A stretch of DNA of 63,337 nucleotides from Chloroflexota bacterium. Its GTDB lineage: Bacteria; Chloroflexota; Anaerolineae; J036; Brachytrichaceae. Where the stretch lies: NCBI GenBank assembly GCA_021788625.1, contig JAJYKL010000012.1, forward strand, positions 1 to 63,337, given 5' to 3'. Below are positions 7,937 through 16,983 of this stretch, one piece after another (the first letter of the stretch is position 1; every line of letters begins with the position of its first letter). The notes under the pieces are model-generated. The model saw nothing but the letters and a program-made list of their open reading frames with translations, was not told the origin of the DNA and ran no database searches. The position numbers and the translations under genes are program-made.

Positions 7937-8323
7937 CTATGGGTGACCCGCGGAAGCGCTTTCGAGCGTGGCTACCCCGGCTCTCGATGCAGCGCACTTC
8001 GGACAGGTGCAGGGGGTGGATGGCGCATGTCGTCGAACAGGCTTCGCTGGCTCGCCCACAGTCAACCGGGCCTGATCGATCAGATCAAATACCCTGCGCT
8101 CCACGACGCGATAAAAGATGTTCCAGCCATCGCGCCGATCCCTCACCAACCCGGCATCACGCAGGATCATGAGCTGTTGTGAGATATAAGCCTGACGATA
8201 GCCAAGCTTAGCCTCCATATGACAGACACATTGCTCATCGTGGCGCAGAATCTCAAGAATTTCCAGACGCGCCGGATGCGCAAGCGCCTTAAAAAGCGTG
8301 GATATCTGCATGCTGTTCCTCAC
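7937..8323 (-). CDS. arsR: ArsR/SmtB-family metal-sensing repressor
   Basis: The 128-residue protein is a winged-helix ArsR: 'FKALAHPARLEILEIL', then the metal-box-like EQCVCHM in the alpha3 region and a recognition helix 'YISQQLMILRDAGLV'. A C-terminal tail adds CTCPKCAA, giving four or more candidate thiolate ligands. It should repress the operon until a soft metalloid such as arsenite binds. It heads the minus-strand island, with an operator-like palindrome and a TATAAT box just upstream. Confidence 0.92.
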   Translation of the reverse strand: MRNSMQISTLFKALAHPARLEILEILRHDEQCVCHMEAKLGYRQAYISQQLMILRDAGLVRDRRDGWNIFYRVVERRVFDLIDQARLTVGEPAKPVRRHAPSTPCTCPKCAASRAGVATLESASAGHP

Positions 8324-8350
8324 TCAATTCGCCCAGGCCGCATCAATAAC

Positions 8351-8366
8351 ATTCAGAATAACGAAT
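8351..8366. promoter_or_regulatory. Putative ArsR operator
   Basis: ATTCAGAATAACGAAT is an ATTC-N8-GAAT palindrome centred about 35 bp upstream of the arsR start. It almost overlaps the -10 box, as expected for repression. A close relative lies at 3682-3697. A third, imperfect version (GTTC-N8-GAAT at 1625-1640) precedes the NifX-like gene but may be chance. Confidence 0.55.
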
Positions 8367-8370
8367 TATA
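8365..8370 (-). promoter_or_regulatory. -10 box of the arsR promoter
   Basis: On the minus strand the sequence reads TATAAT, 41 bp before the arsR ATG. No good -35 hexamer is visible at the usual distance. The box overlaps the right arm of the proposed operator. Confidence 0.5.
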
Positions 8371-8415
8371 TTACAAGTTCATGATAAAGCACGCGGTTCT
8401 ACTGTGGGCACTGCC

Positions 8416-9804
8416 TCAGATGGCAGGTAGAGTGAGCCAGAAGCGACTGCCCTGCCCCGCTGCACTTTCGACACCCATCTGCCCGCCCATGGCTTCCACC
8501 AGGGTTTTTGCAATGGCCAGTCCCAATCCTGTGCCGCCGCTGGAACGCGCACGCGACCGGTCGCCACGATAGAAGCGGTCGAATATGTATGGCAGGTCTT
8601 CGGGTGTGATTCCGCTGCCTGTATCGACCACACTGATCTCCAGGTTGGCTCCGCTATGCTGAGCGGACCCGCTCTGCCGAACGGCCTTCAGCGTCACGCT
8701 GCCTCCTGCGGGGGTGTAGCGCACAGCGTTCATCAATAGATTGCGCAACACCTGCGCCAGCCGGTCGGGGTCAGTTCGAAGTGTGGGCAGATCATCTGCC
8801 AGCTGCATTTTTAATTCCACACCCTGCGCGCCGGCAACCGCCACAAAATGGGCTACCGTATCGCGCAGGGCAGCCGTGGCGTCCACGTCGCGCATGCTCA
8901 GCGGCAATTGGCCGGCCTCAGCCAGCGCCAGTTCGCGCAAGTCGTCGATCAACCGGTTCAGCAGCAGCGTCTCATCATAGACAGTGGCAACCTCGGAGTG
9001 TTCCAAGGGATAGACCCCATCCAGCATGGCGCGCAGGTTGCCCTGCGCCACGGCCAGGGGTGTACGCAGTTCGTGCGCAATATCGGCCATCATTTCGCGT
9101 CGCACGCGTTCCGAGCGCTGCAACGATTCGGCCATCTGGTTAAACGCCCGTGCCACGTCGGCCACCTCCACTGTCCCCTCTGGCTTGACCCGGTAGTCCC
9201 AATCGCGTCTGGCGAAGGCGCGCGCTGCTGTCGAGAGGTGAGCCAGCGGCCTTGCCATAGCGCGGCTGATCAACAGACCCAGGGTGATGGCCAGTCCAAG
9301 CGCCGCAAGCGCTGCAAAAACCAGGTTACGCCGTAACTGGTCGAGGAAGGCCTGTTGCGCCTGGTTGAGGATCACCCGCCCCGGCGTAGTGATCACCAGG
9401 TAGCCAACCGTTGTGCCATTCACGCGGATGGGAAGGGCACTGGCCTGCTGGTTCGCGCTTAAGGTTGCTCCCGCCGGGCTGCCATAGACGACCGTGCCGC
9501 TGGCGTCCGCCAGTATGAGGGAAGTACCGCGGTTGGATCCACGCCCCCGCCCCATCATGCCTGAACCTCCAGTGCCTGCGCCGGCCGCTTCCAGAATTGT
9601 CGCGACGCCATTCCAGTTACCGTGCTGCTGGTAATACGCGCCCAGATTGCCAACCAGGCTGGTCTGGTTCACCAGCTCCTGGCCTGCCAGATATTGTTGG
9701 AACTGGTCAGTCGCAGCGCTATTGGCAAGCACCGCCACCAGGATCACGCTGATCAGTGTGATGGCGATGAAGGCGCATGTGAGGCGGACCCACAACCGAT
9801 TCAT
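8416..9804 (-). CDS. Membrane sensor histidine kinase (HAMP-HisKA-HATPase)
   Basis: This 462-residue kinase has an N-terminal membrane helix, an extracytoplasmic sensor of about 130 residues containing a Gly/Met/Arg-rich loop (GSGMMGRGRG), a second membrane helix near residue 175, HAMP, HisKA with the phospho-His in 'IAHELRTPLAV', and an HATPase with N, G1 ('VDTGSGI') and G2 ('GGTGLGLAI') boxes. It follows the OmpR-type regulator without a gap. A TTG six bases upstream could also start translation; the ATG at 9804 is preferred. The signal is unknown; nearby metal and redox genes hint at metal or envelope stress. Confidence 0.9.
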   Translation of the reverse strand: MNRLWVRLTCAFIAITLISVILVAVLANSAATDQFQQYLAGQELVNQTSLVGNLGAYYQQHGNWNGVATILEAAGAGTGGSGMMGRGRGSNRGTSLILADASGTVVYGSPAGATLSANQQASALPIRVNGTTVGYLVITTPGRVILNQAQQAFLDQLRRNLVFAALAALGLAITLGLLISRAMARPLAHLSTAARAFARRDWDYRVKPEGTVEVADVARAFNQMAESLQRSERVRREMMADIAHELRTPLAVAQGNLRAMLDGVYPLEHSEVATVYDETLLLNRLIDDLRELALAEAGQLPLSMRDVDATAALRDTVAHFVAVAGAQGVELKMQLADDLPTLRTDPDRLAQVLRNLLMNAVRYTPAGGSVTLKAVRQSGSAQHSGANLEISVVDTGSGITPEDLPYIFDRFYRGDRSRARSSGGTGLGLAIAKTLVEAMGGQMGVESAAGQGSRFWLTLPAI

Positions 9805-9810
9805 GGTCAA

Positions 9811-10500
9811 TTATTCCCGCAGGCGATAGCCAATGCCGAAGACCGTTTCGACGTAGGTGGGGTTGGCCGGGTCGGGCTCGATCTTCCGGCGCAGGTTCTT
9901 AATGTGCGAGTCGATGGTGCGGTCGAACCCCTCGTAGACGTAGCCAAAGGCCTGGTCGATCAGCTCGCCGCGTGTGAAGGCGTGGTTGGGGTTTTGCATC
10001 AATACGCGCAGCAGTTCGAACTCCGTTGGTGTCAGCTCCAGTGTGTTCCCCGCTAAGCTGGCTGAGCGCTGCTGCAGGTCCATCATCAACCCGCGGACCT
10101 GCAGGACGGGCGAGGGTTGCAGAGCTCCACCGGCCCGGCGCAACAACGCTCGCACGCGCGCCACCACCTCCAGCGGGTTGAAAGGTTTGGTCAGGTAGTC
10201 GTCCGCACCGAGGTCAAGCCCTTTCAGTTTATCCTCATCCTCCACCCGTGCGGTGAGCATCAGGATGGGAGTGCTGGCGAGCTGCTCGTCATCGCGCAGC
10301 AGGCGCGTCAGCTCGAAGCCGTCGCGCCGCGGCATCATTACATCCAGCACGACCAGGTCGGGCCGGTCGTGCCGGATGACGTGCAGCGCCGTTTCACCGT
10401 CATAGGCCGTCAATACGCTATAGCCGGCTTGCTCCAGGTAAGACTTAACCAGTCGTACGATCTGTGCGTCGTCGTCGGCAATCAGGATCCGAGGAGCCAT
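9811..10500 (-). CDS. OmpR-family response regulator
   Basis: The 229-residue protein has a receiver domain with the acidic pair in 'ILIADDDAQ', the phospho-acceptor Asp in 'LVVLDVMMPRRDG' and Lys in 'YLTKPF', followed by a winged-helix DNA-binding domain ('LTPTEFELLRVLM' to 'VETVFGIGYRLRE'). It is encoded directly upstream of its kinase partner at 8416-9804. Likely targets are the Fe-S and secreted genes just upstream on the same strand. Confidence 0.93.
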   Translation of the reverse strand: MAPRILIADDDAQIVRLVKSYLEQAGYSVLTAYDGETALHVIRHDRPDLVVLDVMMPRRDGFELTRLLRDDEQLASTPILMLTARVEDEDKLKGLDLGADDYLTKPFNPLEVVARVRALLRRAGGALQPSPVLQVRGLMMDLQQRSASLAGNTLELTPTEFELLRVLMQNPNHAFTRGELIDQAFGYVYEGFDRTIDSHIKNLRRKIEPDPANPTYVETVFGIGYRLRE

Positions 10501-10501
10501 G

Positions 10502-10840
10502 TTACCTGGATTGTAGTGGCGTCACGGCTTCCTGGACGGCCGTTCGAAGTGCTGTCACCGAGAAATTCGGCACGACTTCCTCCAGATCCTTCAGCGCAGT
10601 TGTCGCCGGTACACTGGCCGGGATGCCGGTAACACGGTAGAGCATTTCCTGCGAGATGCCCACCCCATCGATCACCTGCTGAAGTGTCATCCAGCCCTTG
10701 ATGTCGGCAGGAGCGAGTTGCTGAGGCGCCACCTCCACCCGGCCACTCGTGGACCATAGTCCCATGCGCTGTGCCGCGAACACGGTGCCCAAAAAGGCGA
10801 TGATAAAGACGATTGGGATGAGAAATGGACTCACTTTCAT
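10502..10840 (-). CDS. Small membrane-anchored protein of the Fe-S cluster
   Basis: This 112-residue protein has one N-terminal membrane helix (residues 5-23) and an external domain with 'ADIKGWMTLQQVIDGVGI' followed by an amphipathic helical region. I do not recognise a named family, though this domain appears to accompany membrane 4Fe-4S proteins. It lies 11 bp downstream of the NapH-like gene and 1 bp upstream of the response regulator, so it is likely co-transcribed with both. Confidence 0.6.
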   Translation of the reverse strand: MKVSPFLIPIVFIIAFLGTVFAAQRMGLWSTSGRVEVAPQQLAPADIKGWMTLQQVIDGVGISQEMLYRVTGIPASVPATTALKDLEEVVPNFSVTALRTAVQEAVTPLQSR

Positions 10841-10851
10841 GGTTATTCCTT

Positions 10852-11775
10852 CTAGCTGCGCTTATGGCCCAGCACAGTTCGCAGACTGCTGGCCCATGTG
10901 GGAGCCAGGCTCACAGTCAGGGCGCCCGGGCGCGGGCAGCTCTCCACACAGGCCAGGCAGCCGACGCCGTTGCTGCTGACTGCCCTGGACTCGGCTACGT
11001 TGAGTCGCACGGGGCAGGGACGGTTGCAGAGCTGGCAGCTCTTGCAGGCGCTCTCCTCGCGCCGGATTCGCAGCAGACTGAACCGGCCCAGCAGGCTGAC
11101 CACGCTGCCCAGTGGACAGAAGTAGCGGCACCAAGCCCGCTCTATCAGGAACGATACAGCCAATACCACAAGGGTGAAAGCGTAAGCCGGCCAGCTTGCC
11201 AACAGGTTGTACTCGAAAAGCCAGCCCAGCCCGAACAGCGTACGGTATGGATCAAACTCGGCAAACCACAGCTTCGTCTGCACGATGGTTTGGTAGAGGA
11301 CCAATGCGAGTACCATGAACCGGACGTACCGCAGGACAGCATCCAGCCTGGCTGGCACCTCGATGGGCTTGACGTGCAGCCGTATGCGCAGCCAGTTCAG
11401 CAGATCCTGAACGGCGCCGAAGGGGCACACCCAACCGCAGAACGCTCCGCCGGCAAGCAGCGTGCCGACGACCAGGCCAGCGAGCAACACCAGGTTCGAC
11501 AGGTGCGTCCTGGAGACGAACTGCCCGCCACTCGTGACCAGGCGCCACATCGTCTCGACGCCGCCAAAGGGGCATAGTGCGTCGATGGAAGCCGTGTTGC
11601 CGTTTTCTCCCGCCAGGTAGTGCGCCACGCTGCCGGCGAGGATGAAAGCCGCAAACGCGAGTTGCACGAGATGGCGGGCGTGTTGCGTCCAGGCGAGGCG
11701 GCGCTGGCGCCGGGCAACGGGAGTGCGATCGTTCAGGTCCAGGAATAACGATTTGAGTACGGGCTGTGTATTCAT
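10852..11775 (-). CDS. NapH-like membrane 4Fe-4S protein
   Basis: The 307-residue protein has about five membrane segments, two cytoplasmic CxxxCP loops ('CGWVCPFG' and 'CRYFCPLG') and a C-terminal pair of ferredoxin motifs (CKSCQLCNRPCP and CLACVESCP). This is the polyferredoxin arrangement of NapH, CcoG and RnfB-like electron carriers, which move electrons between the quinone pool and an external acceptor. No dedicated reductase is nearby. An added N-terminal loop with 'CPFGGVETMW' is typical of the broader family. Confidence 0.88.
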   Translation of the reverse strand: MNTQPVLKSLFLDLNDRTPVARRQRRLAWTQHARHLVQLAFAAFILAGSVAHYLAGENGNTASIDALCPFGGVETMWRLVTSGGQFVSRTHLSNLVLLAGLVVGTLLAGGAFCGWVCPFGAVQDLLNWLRIRLHVKPIEVPARLDAVLRYVRFMVLALVLYQTIVQTKLWFAEFDPYRTLFGLGWLFEYNLLASWPAYAFTLVVLAVSFLIERAWCRYFCPLGSVVSLLGRFSLLRIRREESACKSCQLCNRPCPVRLNVAESRAVSSNGVGCLACVESCPRPGALTVSLAPTWASSLRTVLGHKRS

Positions 11776-11858
11776 TTTTGCCAGTCAGTAAAAGATGTCT
11801 CCACAGTAGCGAGCACCTGTGGAAAATGTGTGGAAATGGGTCGGGTTGAAGCGTCCTG

Positions 11859-11920
11859 GCAAAAAATGCGGTGCCCACAACCCTTACGAGACTCTGGGAG
11901 CCTGTGAGGGTTGTGGGCAC
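11859..11920 (-). terminator. Strong intrinsic terminator after the secreted protein gene
   Basis: On the minus strand a 14-bp perfect stem (11871-11884 with 11907-11920), extendable to 17 bp with one G-U pair, is followed by a run of six T at 11861-11866. It lies 35 bp after the stop of the gene at 11955-12560 and separates it from the Fe-S operon. Confidence 0.85.
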
Positions 11921-11954
11921 TGCGAGGTTGTGCAGCTTAGCCCTGTAGGTGAGC

Positions 11955-12560
11955 CTACCGGGTCCAGCGCGCGCCGCGGTTCATCGGTCCGCGCGGTGTG
12001 CCGGCCTGGATACCGGAGCCCAGGTTATCGCACACGCCGTCTCCGTTGCTGTCGACGAAGCCCATGCCGGGCTTCCCCGCTCCTGGGCCATAGCTGTAGG
12101 GGGTGAACGCTGTGTTCAGCCGGCTTGTAACATTCGCCTTCATCGCGGCCAGGCTGGCGTCAGCTTGAGTCTGGGTCAGGCGACCTGCCGAGACAGCGCT
12201 CTGCAATGCCTGTGCCCGCGGGGCGACAAATGCCTCCACGATCTGGTCCAACGCCACGCCCTTCTCCTGTGCCACGCTGGCGATGGTCTTTCCCCCGTTC
12301 AACGCGGCGACGAGATCAGTCTGGCTCATGTTGAGCGTCTGAGCAGCGATGGCGACCAGAGAGTTGCTGGGCCCGCCGAGCCGGCCCTGCAACCCCAAGC
12401 CCATGCCACCGGCGCCATACCCACGCGTGGCGACCGGTGCGGAGGGCGTTGGACCTGCCGCCTGCGCATACGTGCTATCACTGAACACGACAGCACCCAC
12501 GATTGCGGCGGCCGCCACCAGGGCACCAGACATAAACCACTTGTTCCACTTGCTGGACAT
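11955..12560 (-). CDS. Secreted protein with helical repeat and EF-hand-like loop
   Basis: The 201-residue protein has a signal peptide (basic start, hydrophobic 'GALVAAAAIVGAVVF', cleavage near residue 33), a Gly-rich segment, then an alpha-helical region with 'LNMSQTDLVAALNGGKTIASVAQEKGV', resembling DUF2680-type secreted proteins. The C-terminus carries DSNGDGVCDN, a calcium-binding-like loop. Its function is unknown. It has its own terminator downstream and faces the P-type ATPase gene across a 185-bp gap on the same strand. Confidence 0.65.
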   Translation of the reverse strand: MSSKWNKWFMSGALVAAAAIVGAVVFSDSTYAQAAGPTPSAPVATRGYGAGGMGLGLQGRLGGPSNSLVAIAAQTLNMSQTDLVAALNGGKTIASVAQEKGVALDQIVEAFVAPRAQALQSAVSAGRLTQTQADASLAAMKANVTSRLNTAFTPYSYGPGAGKPGMGFVDSNGDGVCDNLGSGIQAGTPRGPMNRGARWTR

Positions 12561-12745
12561 CGAAAACCTCCATCATTTAACTTGTATTTCCGTGACCCTG
12601 GGATGGCTATGTTTTGTCTTGAATCGTCAATCCCAGTGTCTGACCCGGTTATAGGCGGAAGTTGTGGAGAACTGATGGAAGTCGGTGTGGCGAGGGTGAG
12701 GACTGCCGGCCCCCGCCACACGGAGGAAGGATAGGTGTGGCTACT

Positions 12746-15454
12746 TCACTGCCACATTGGCACCAGCTTCAAGATCCAGCGCGTCATATAGACACCCCAG
12801 ATCGACGAGACAGCCACGACAGGTATCATCACTGCCCACGCTCGCCAGTCCAACGAAACCACTCCGAACACCTGTGCCAGCGGTGTATAGAGTGCCAGCA
12901 ATTGCAAACCGACTGCGACGGCGTAGGCTATCAGCAAGGTCTTGTTCGACCAGATGGACAGGTCGTCCAACTGGCGCACCACCATGACGCGCGTGAAGGC
13001 GTGCAGCACGATGCCGGTGAACAACATCGTGCGCGCGTATTCCACGCCGCCAAATTGTAGGCCGACCCAGAAGAGCAGGCTATAGGCAATCAACGTGCGG
13101 AAGATGCTGCCGGCAATCGTCCAGTAGATGGCTTTGTTCAGAATCGGCTCGTTGTGACGCCGCGGCCGCCGCTTCATGACGTGTGGCACCGCCGGGTCGG
13201 CAGCCAGCGCGCTGGCGGGTACGAGGTCGGTGACCACGTTCACCCACAGCAGCATCTTAGCCGACAGCGGGAAGAACCCTGCCAGCGATAGGGCCAGCAC
13301 CACGAAGACTTCGCCCAGGCTGGTACTCAGCAGATAGTTGGTGAACTTGCGGATGTTGTCGAAGATGCGTCGCCCTTCCTCGACGGCTGCCACAATGCTG
13401 GTAACGCTGTCGTCTAGCAGCACCATCGCCGCAGATTCCTTGGCGATGTCTGTGCCGCGCAGGCCCATCGCCACGCCTACATCCGATTGCTTCAATGCCG
13501 TTGCATCGTTGACGCCGTCGCCGGTCATGGCAACGAAGTGACCATCGTCCTGCAGAGCCTGCAACACCTGCTGCTTGATCAGTGGCGTGGCGCGCGCTAC
13601 GATGTCCGTTTTCTTCATGCTGCTGGCCAGCTCTGTGCGCGAGAGGTTCTCCAACTCGCGTGCTTCGATGGCGTGCTGGCCGATGCCCAGGTCCTTGGCG
13701 ACGGCCTGAGCCGTCCGGGAATTGTCGCCGGTGATCATGATCATGCGGATACCGGCTCCCTGCGCCAGCGCGATGGTCTGGGCGGCTTCCGGTTTAGGCG
13801 GATCGATCAGTGCCTGCAGACCCAGGAAGGTCATGCCGTGTTCGATGTCATCAGCCGGCAATTCCCCCGGCAACGCGCGACTGGCCAGACCGAGCACATA
13901 CATGCCATCTGCCTGCAACTGGTTGATGGCCGCTTGTACCGCGTTGCGGTGCGCTTCGTCCAGTGGTTGTGCCTGGGTCCCGTCGGACACCGCCGTGCAG
14001 CAGCCCAGAATGACACCGGGCGCGCCTTTGGCATAGGCCACCCGCTGGCTCCCCTGCTGGTGAACGGTCGTCATCATTTTGCGCTCTGAGCTGAAGGGGA
14101 TCACGTGGACCTCGGGATGGCTGGTGCGCTCCTGCTCGACATTCAGTCCGGCTGACTGCGCCGCACGGACCATAGCCGTGTCGACAGGATCGCCGACGAT
14201 CTGATGATCGGTGGCATCGAAGATGGCTTCGTTGCACAGGATGCCTGCGCGCAACACCTCGGCGGTCGTGTGATCACTGGCGTGCACCTGCGCGGCCGGC
14301 AATACCTGTCCGCCCACGTACACGCGCTGTAGCGTCATGACATTCTGCGTGAGCGTGCCAGTCTTGTCGGTGCAGATGGTGTCCACCGAACCGAGCGACT
14401 CGACCACTGCCAGCCGGCGCACTACGGCATGCCGGGTGGCCATCTGGTGTGCGCCAAGCGCCAGCGCAAACACCAGCACGATGGGCAGGCTCTCGGGGAT
14501 GGTAGCAACGGCCAGGCTTAGCGTGTTGAGTGCCACATCGATCAGCGACTCATGCAACAGGAAGAGCAGAATGAATGCGATGGCGATGGCCAGAATGCCG
14601 ACGATGAGGGTCATCTGCCGGGCCATCTTTTGCACCTCAACCTGAAATGGGGTAGGGCGCTCCTCCATGTGCTGCAGAGTGGAGGCGATCTGACCAACCT
14701 CGGTAGTCATGCCGGTGGCCACGGCCACGGCCAGCCCCTTGCCGTGGGTGACATAGGTCGAGCCGTACACCATGGAGGTGCGCTCGGCCAGGTCGGCATC
14801 AGGCGCGACGGGCTCGGGAGCCTTATCCGCACCCACGCTCTCGCCCGTCAATGCGGATTCATCGGTGCGCAGGCTGAAAGCCTGGATGACCCGCGCATCG
14901 GCCGGCACTTTCTGCCCCTGTGACAAATCGAGGATGTCGCCTGGCACGACCTCAGCCGCATCGATCTGGTGCTGTGAGCCGTCGCGAGTCACAACGGTTC
15001 TGAAGACGAGCAGGCGATCCAGTGCTTCGAGCTCCTTCTGGGCGCGATATTCCTCGAAGAATCCCAGCATCACACTAATGACGATGATGCCGAGAATGAA
15101 AAAGGCCGTCAGACGGCGCTCGCTTTCGTTGGGGAGGTAGCTGACGGCGAACGCCAGGGCAGCTGCGAACAGCAAAACGATGACGAAAAAGTTGGTAAAC
15201 TGCTTGAGCAATAGCTGCCAGGGCGAGACCGCTTTATGCCGCGCAATTTCGTTGCGCCCACCCTGTTTCAGACGATTGGCCGCCTCGGCAGAACTCAGAC
15301 CGTCGGTCCGGGTGGTGAGCCGGCTGAGCACGTCCTCTGCGGGCAGCGAGTGCCAGGGCGGAGCGGGCGGGTACTGTCCTGCCGAGCCGGCATTCCCCCT
15401 GCTGGCCTTCTTGCTCGGCGCAAGGCCGCTGGTTGTGGTCGTGGTCTTGTTCAT
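12746..15454 (-). CDS. P-type cation-transporting ATPase (P2-type)
   Basis: This 902-residue pump has the full P2 layout: N-terminal cation ATPase domain, actuator with TGES, M4 with 'IPESLP' (PEGLP-like), the phosphorylation motif DKTGT, nucleotide-binding and hinge motifs ('MITGDNSRTA', 'TGDGVND') and M6 with 'NVVTD'. These are features of Ca2+/Mn2+ pumps such as PMR1 and bacterial relatives; ion choice is not certain. The N-terminal 30 residues are low complexity. It is flanked upstream by a histidine kinase gene on the same strand. Confidence 0.92.
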   Translation of the reverse strand: MNKTTTTTSGLAPSKKASRGNAGSAGQYPPAPPWHSLPAEDVLSRLTTRTDGLSSAEAANRLKQGGRNEIARHKAVSPWQLLLKQFTNFFVIVLLFAAALAFAVSYLPNESERRLTAFFILGIIVISVMLGFFEEYRAQKELEALDRLLVFRTVVTRDGSQHQIDAAEVVPGDILDLSQGQKVPADARVIQAFSLRTDESALTGESVGADKAPEPVAPDADLAERTSMVYGSTYVTHGKGLAVAVATGMTTEVGQIASTLQHMEERPTPFQVEVQKMARQMTLIVGILAIAIAFILLFLLHESLIDVALNTLSLAVATIPESLPIVLVFALALGAHQMATRHAVVRRLAVVESLGSVDTICTDKTGTLTQNVMTLQRVYVGGQVLPAAQVHASDHTTAEVLRAGILCNEAIFDATDHQIVGDPVDTAMVRAAQSAGLNVEQERTSHPEVHVIPFSSERKMMTTVHQQGSQRVAYAKGAPGVILGCCTAVSDGTQAQPLDEAHRNAVQAAINQLQADGMYVLGLASRALPGELPADDIEHGMTFLGLQALIDPPKPEAAQTIALAQGAGIRMIMITGDNSRTAQAVAKDLGIGQHAIEARELENLSRTELASSMKKTDIVARATPLIKQQVLQALQDDGHFVAMTGDGVNDATALKQSDVGVAMGLRGTDIAKESAAMVLLDDSVTSIVAAVEEGRRIFDNIRKFTNYLLSTSLGEVFVVLALSLAGFFPLSAKMLLWVNVVTDLVPASALAADPAVPHVMKRRPRRHNEPILNKAIYWTIAGSIFRTLIAYSLLFWVGLQFGGVEYARTMLFTGIVLHAFTRVMVVRQLDDLSIWSNKTLLIAYAVAVGLQLLALYTPLAQVFGVVSLDWRAWAVMIPVVAVSSIWGVYMTRWILKLVPMWQ

Positions 15455-15676
15455 GTTGTTGTTTATCTCTTCCTTATTTATTCCTACCTAATGCTCTTGA
15501 CATCACAAAAACTGCGGTGAAGGAGATGAGAAAACGACGGGTACGAACCCCCTAACTTTAGCAGACTGTGCGACATCTTGCATCCGCCATATTGCGAAAT
15601 GGAACAGGCGTTTTCGCTGGCGCATCAGCAGCTGAGCGCCCTAAGCCGTGTGTCCCATCGAAGCAGATGAGAATGC

Positions 15677-16831
15677 TTATCTCTGCTCCCTATCGCAATA
15701 GAGAGGCGCTATAGGTACGCCACCAGCGGCCACATCAGTGACTGGCAGTGTGGGCAGGGAAAAGGAGATCGTTGTGCCATGTGCTCCGGCCTCTTGCACC
15801 CAGATACGTCCGCTGTGTGCCTCGATAATACCCTTGCAGATGGCCAATCCAAGGCCTGTGCCCTGGGTACGGCGGGTGGTTGCGTCGTTGCCGCGCTGGA
15901 ACGCCTCGAATACATGCGGCAGGTCCTCCGGCGCGATGCCCGATCCCTGATCGGTGACATTCACCAGCGCCTCATTCCCACTACATCGGAGTGCAACCGT
16001 GATGGGTGTGCCGGGAGGCGAGTACTTGGCCGCATTGGCTACCAGGTTGCTGAGTACCTGCACCATCCGCTGGCAATCGGCTTGCACCAGCAGGGGACAT
16101 CCGGGCAGCACCAGATTGAAATCATGACGCGCCGCCAGACGGCGCAACTGCGAGTCTGCCTCCGACAGGATGCTGTCGAGTGTAGTCTGCCGTAAATTTA
16201 CTCTCAATGAGCCGGCCTCGATGCGCGAGAGATCCAGGAGCTGATCGATCAACTCCGTCAGTTTATCGGCTTCCTCGTCAATCGTGTTCAGGAAGTCGCG
16301 CTGGCTCGCTTCATCCCACTTTACGTCGCTGGCCAGCAGGGTCGTGGTGAAGCCCTTTATGGAAGTGAGCGGTGTTCTGAGTTCATGGCTGATCATGCCC
16401 AGGAACTTCAGTTTCATCTCGTCGGCACGTTCGGCCGCCTGGCGAGCCTGTTTCTGTGCCTCCAGCATTCGTTCGTGTTCCCGACGTGTGCGCTCCTGCA
16501 TGGTGCGCGCGAAGGCGACCAGTATGGCCGATGCCACAAACGTGGCTACACGGAGGATGAATTCTGCATCCACGCCGGGGAAATAGGCCGGAGTGGTATA
16601 CAGATAGGTGAGGACGACGATCACCGCCGCGAGGCTGGCAAAGCCTGCGATCAAGCCGCCAAGCCAGGTTGTCACCATTACGGCTGGCCAGAGCAAAATG
16701 AGTGGGATGTGTACCGACTCAGATCGCACCGCGATCGCCAGGCCCGCGCAGAATAGCCAACTGGCCAGAGTAATTCCGATACGGTAGGCCGGTGCCGACG
16801 AAATTTTCAACGTCCACCTTTTCAGACGCAC
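15677..16831 (-). CDS. KdpD-like membrane histidine kinase
   Basis: This 384-residue kinase has three or four N-terminal membrane helices of the DUF4118 type, a coiled-coil linker rich in Arg/Glu, HisKA with 'MISHELRTPLTS', and HATPase boxes 'VTDQGSGI' and 'GTGLGLAICKG'. The start codon is GTG. No response regulator is beside it on the same strand; the divergent NarL regulator at 16984 already has a HisKA_3 partner, so this kinase looks orphan or cross-talks. Confidence 0.88.
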   Translation of the reverse strand: MRLKRWTLKISSAPAYRIGITLASWLFCAGLAIAVRSESVHIPLILLWPAVMVTTWLGGLIAGFASLAAVIVVLTYLYTTPAYFPGVDAEFILRVATFVASAILVAFARTMQERTRREHERMLEAQKQARQAAERADEMKLKFLGMISHELRTPLTSIKGFTTTLLASDVKWDEASQRDFLNTIDEEADKLTELIDQLLDLSRIEAGSLRVNLRQTTLDSILSEADSQLRRLAARHDFNLVLPGCPLLVQADCQRMVQVLSNLVANAAKYSPPGTPITVALRCSGNEALVNVTDQGSGIAPEDLPHVFEAFQRGNDATTRRTQGTGLGLAICKGIIEAHSGRIWVQEAGAHGTTISFSLPTLPVTDVAAGGVPIAPLYCDREQR

Positions 16832-16969
16832 GCCGTGTTCTACTGTATCTCATGTGTTGGCACAAGCCAACCGCCGAATCGCCCGGCCGCACTAAGCGGA
16901 ACCGCCTACATGCCTGACCATGGCTTCCCTGGCTGGGTGGGGCGCGGGTGCCTCGAGCCTTCTCGGCTT

Positions 16970-16975
16970 TATACT
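16970..16975 (+). promoter_or_regulatory. -10 box for a probably leaderless regulator mRNA
   Basis: TATACT ends 8 nt before the ATG at 16984. No ribosome-binding site is present in the intervening bases. Transcription would begin at or next to the start codon. No good -35 box is seen. Confidence 0.45.
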
Positions 16976-16983
16976 TATTTCTT

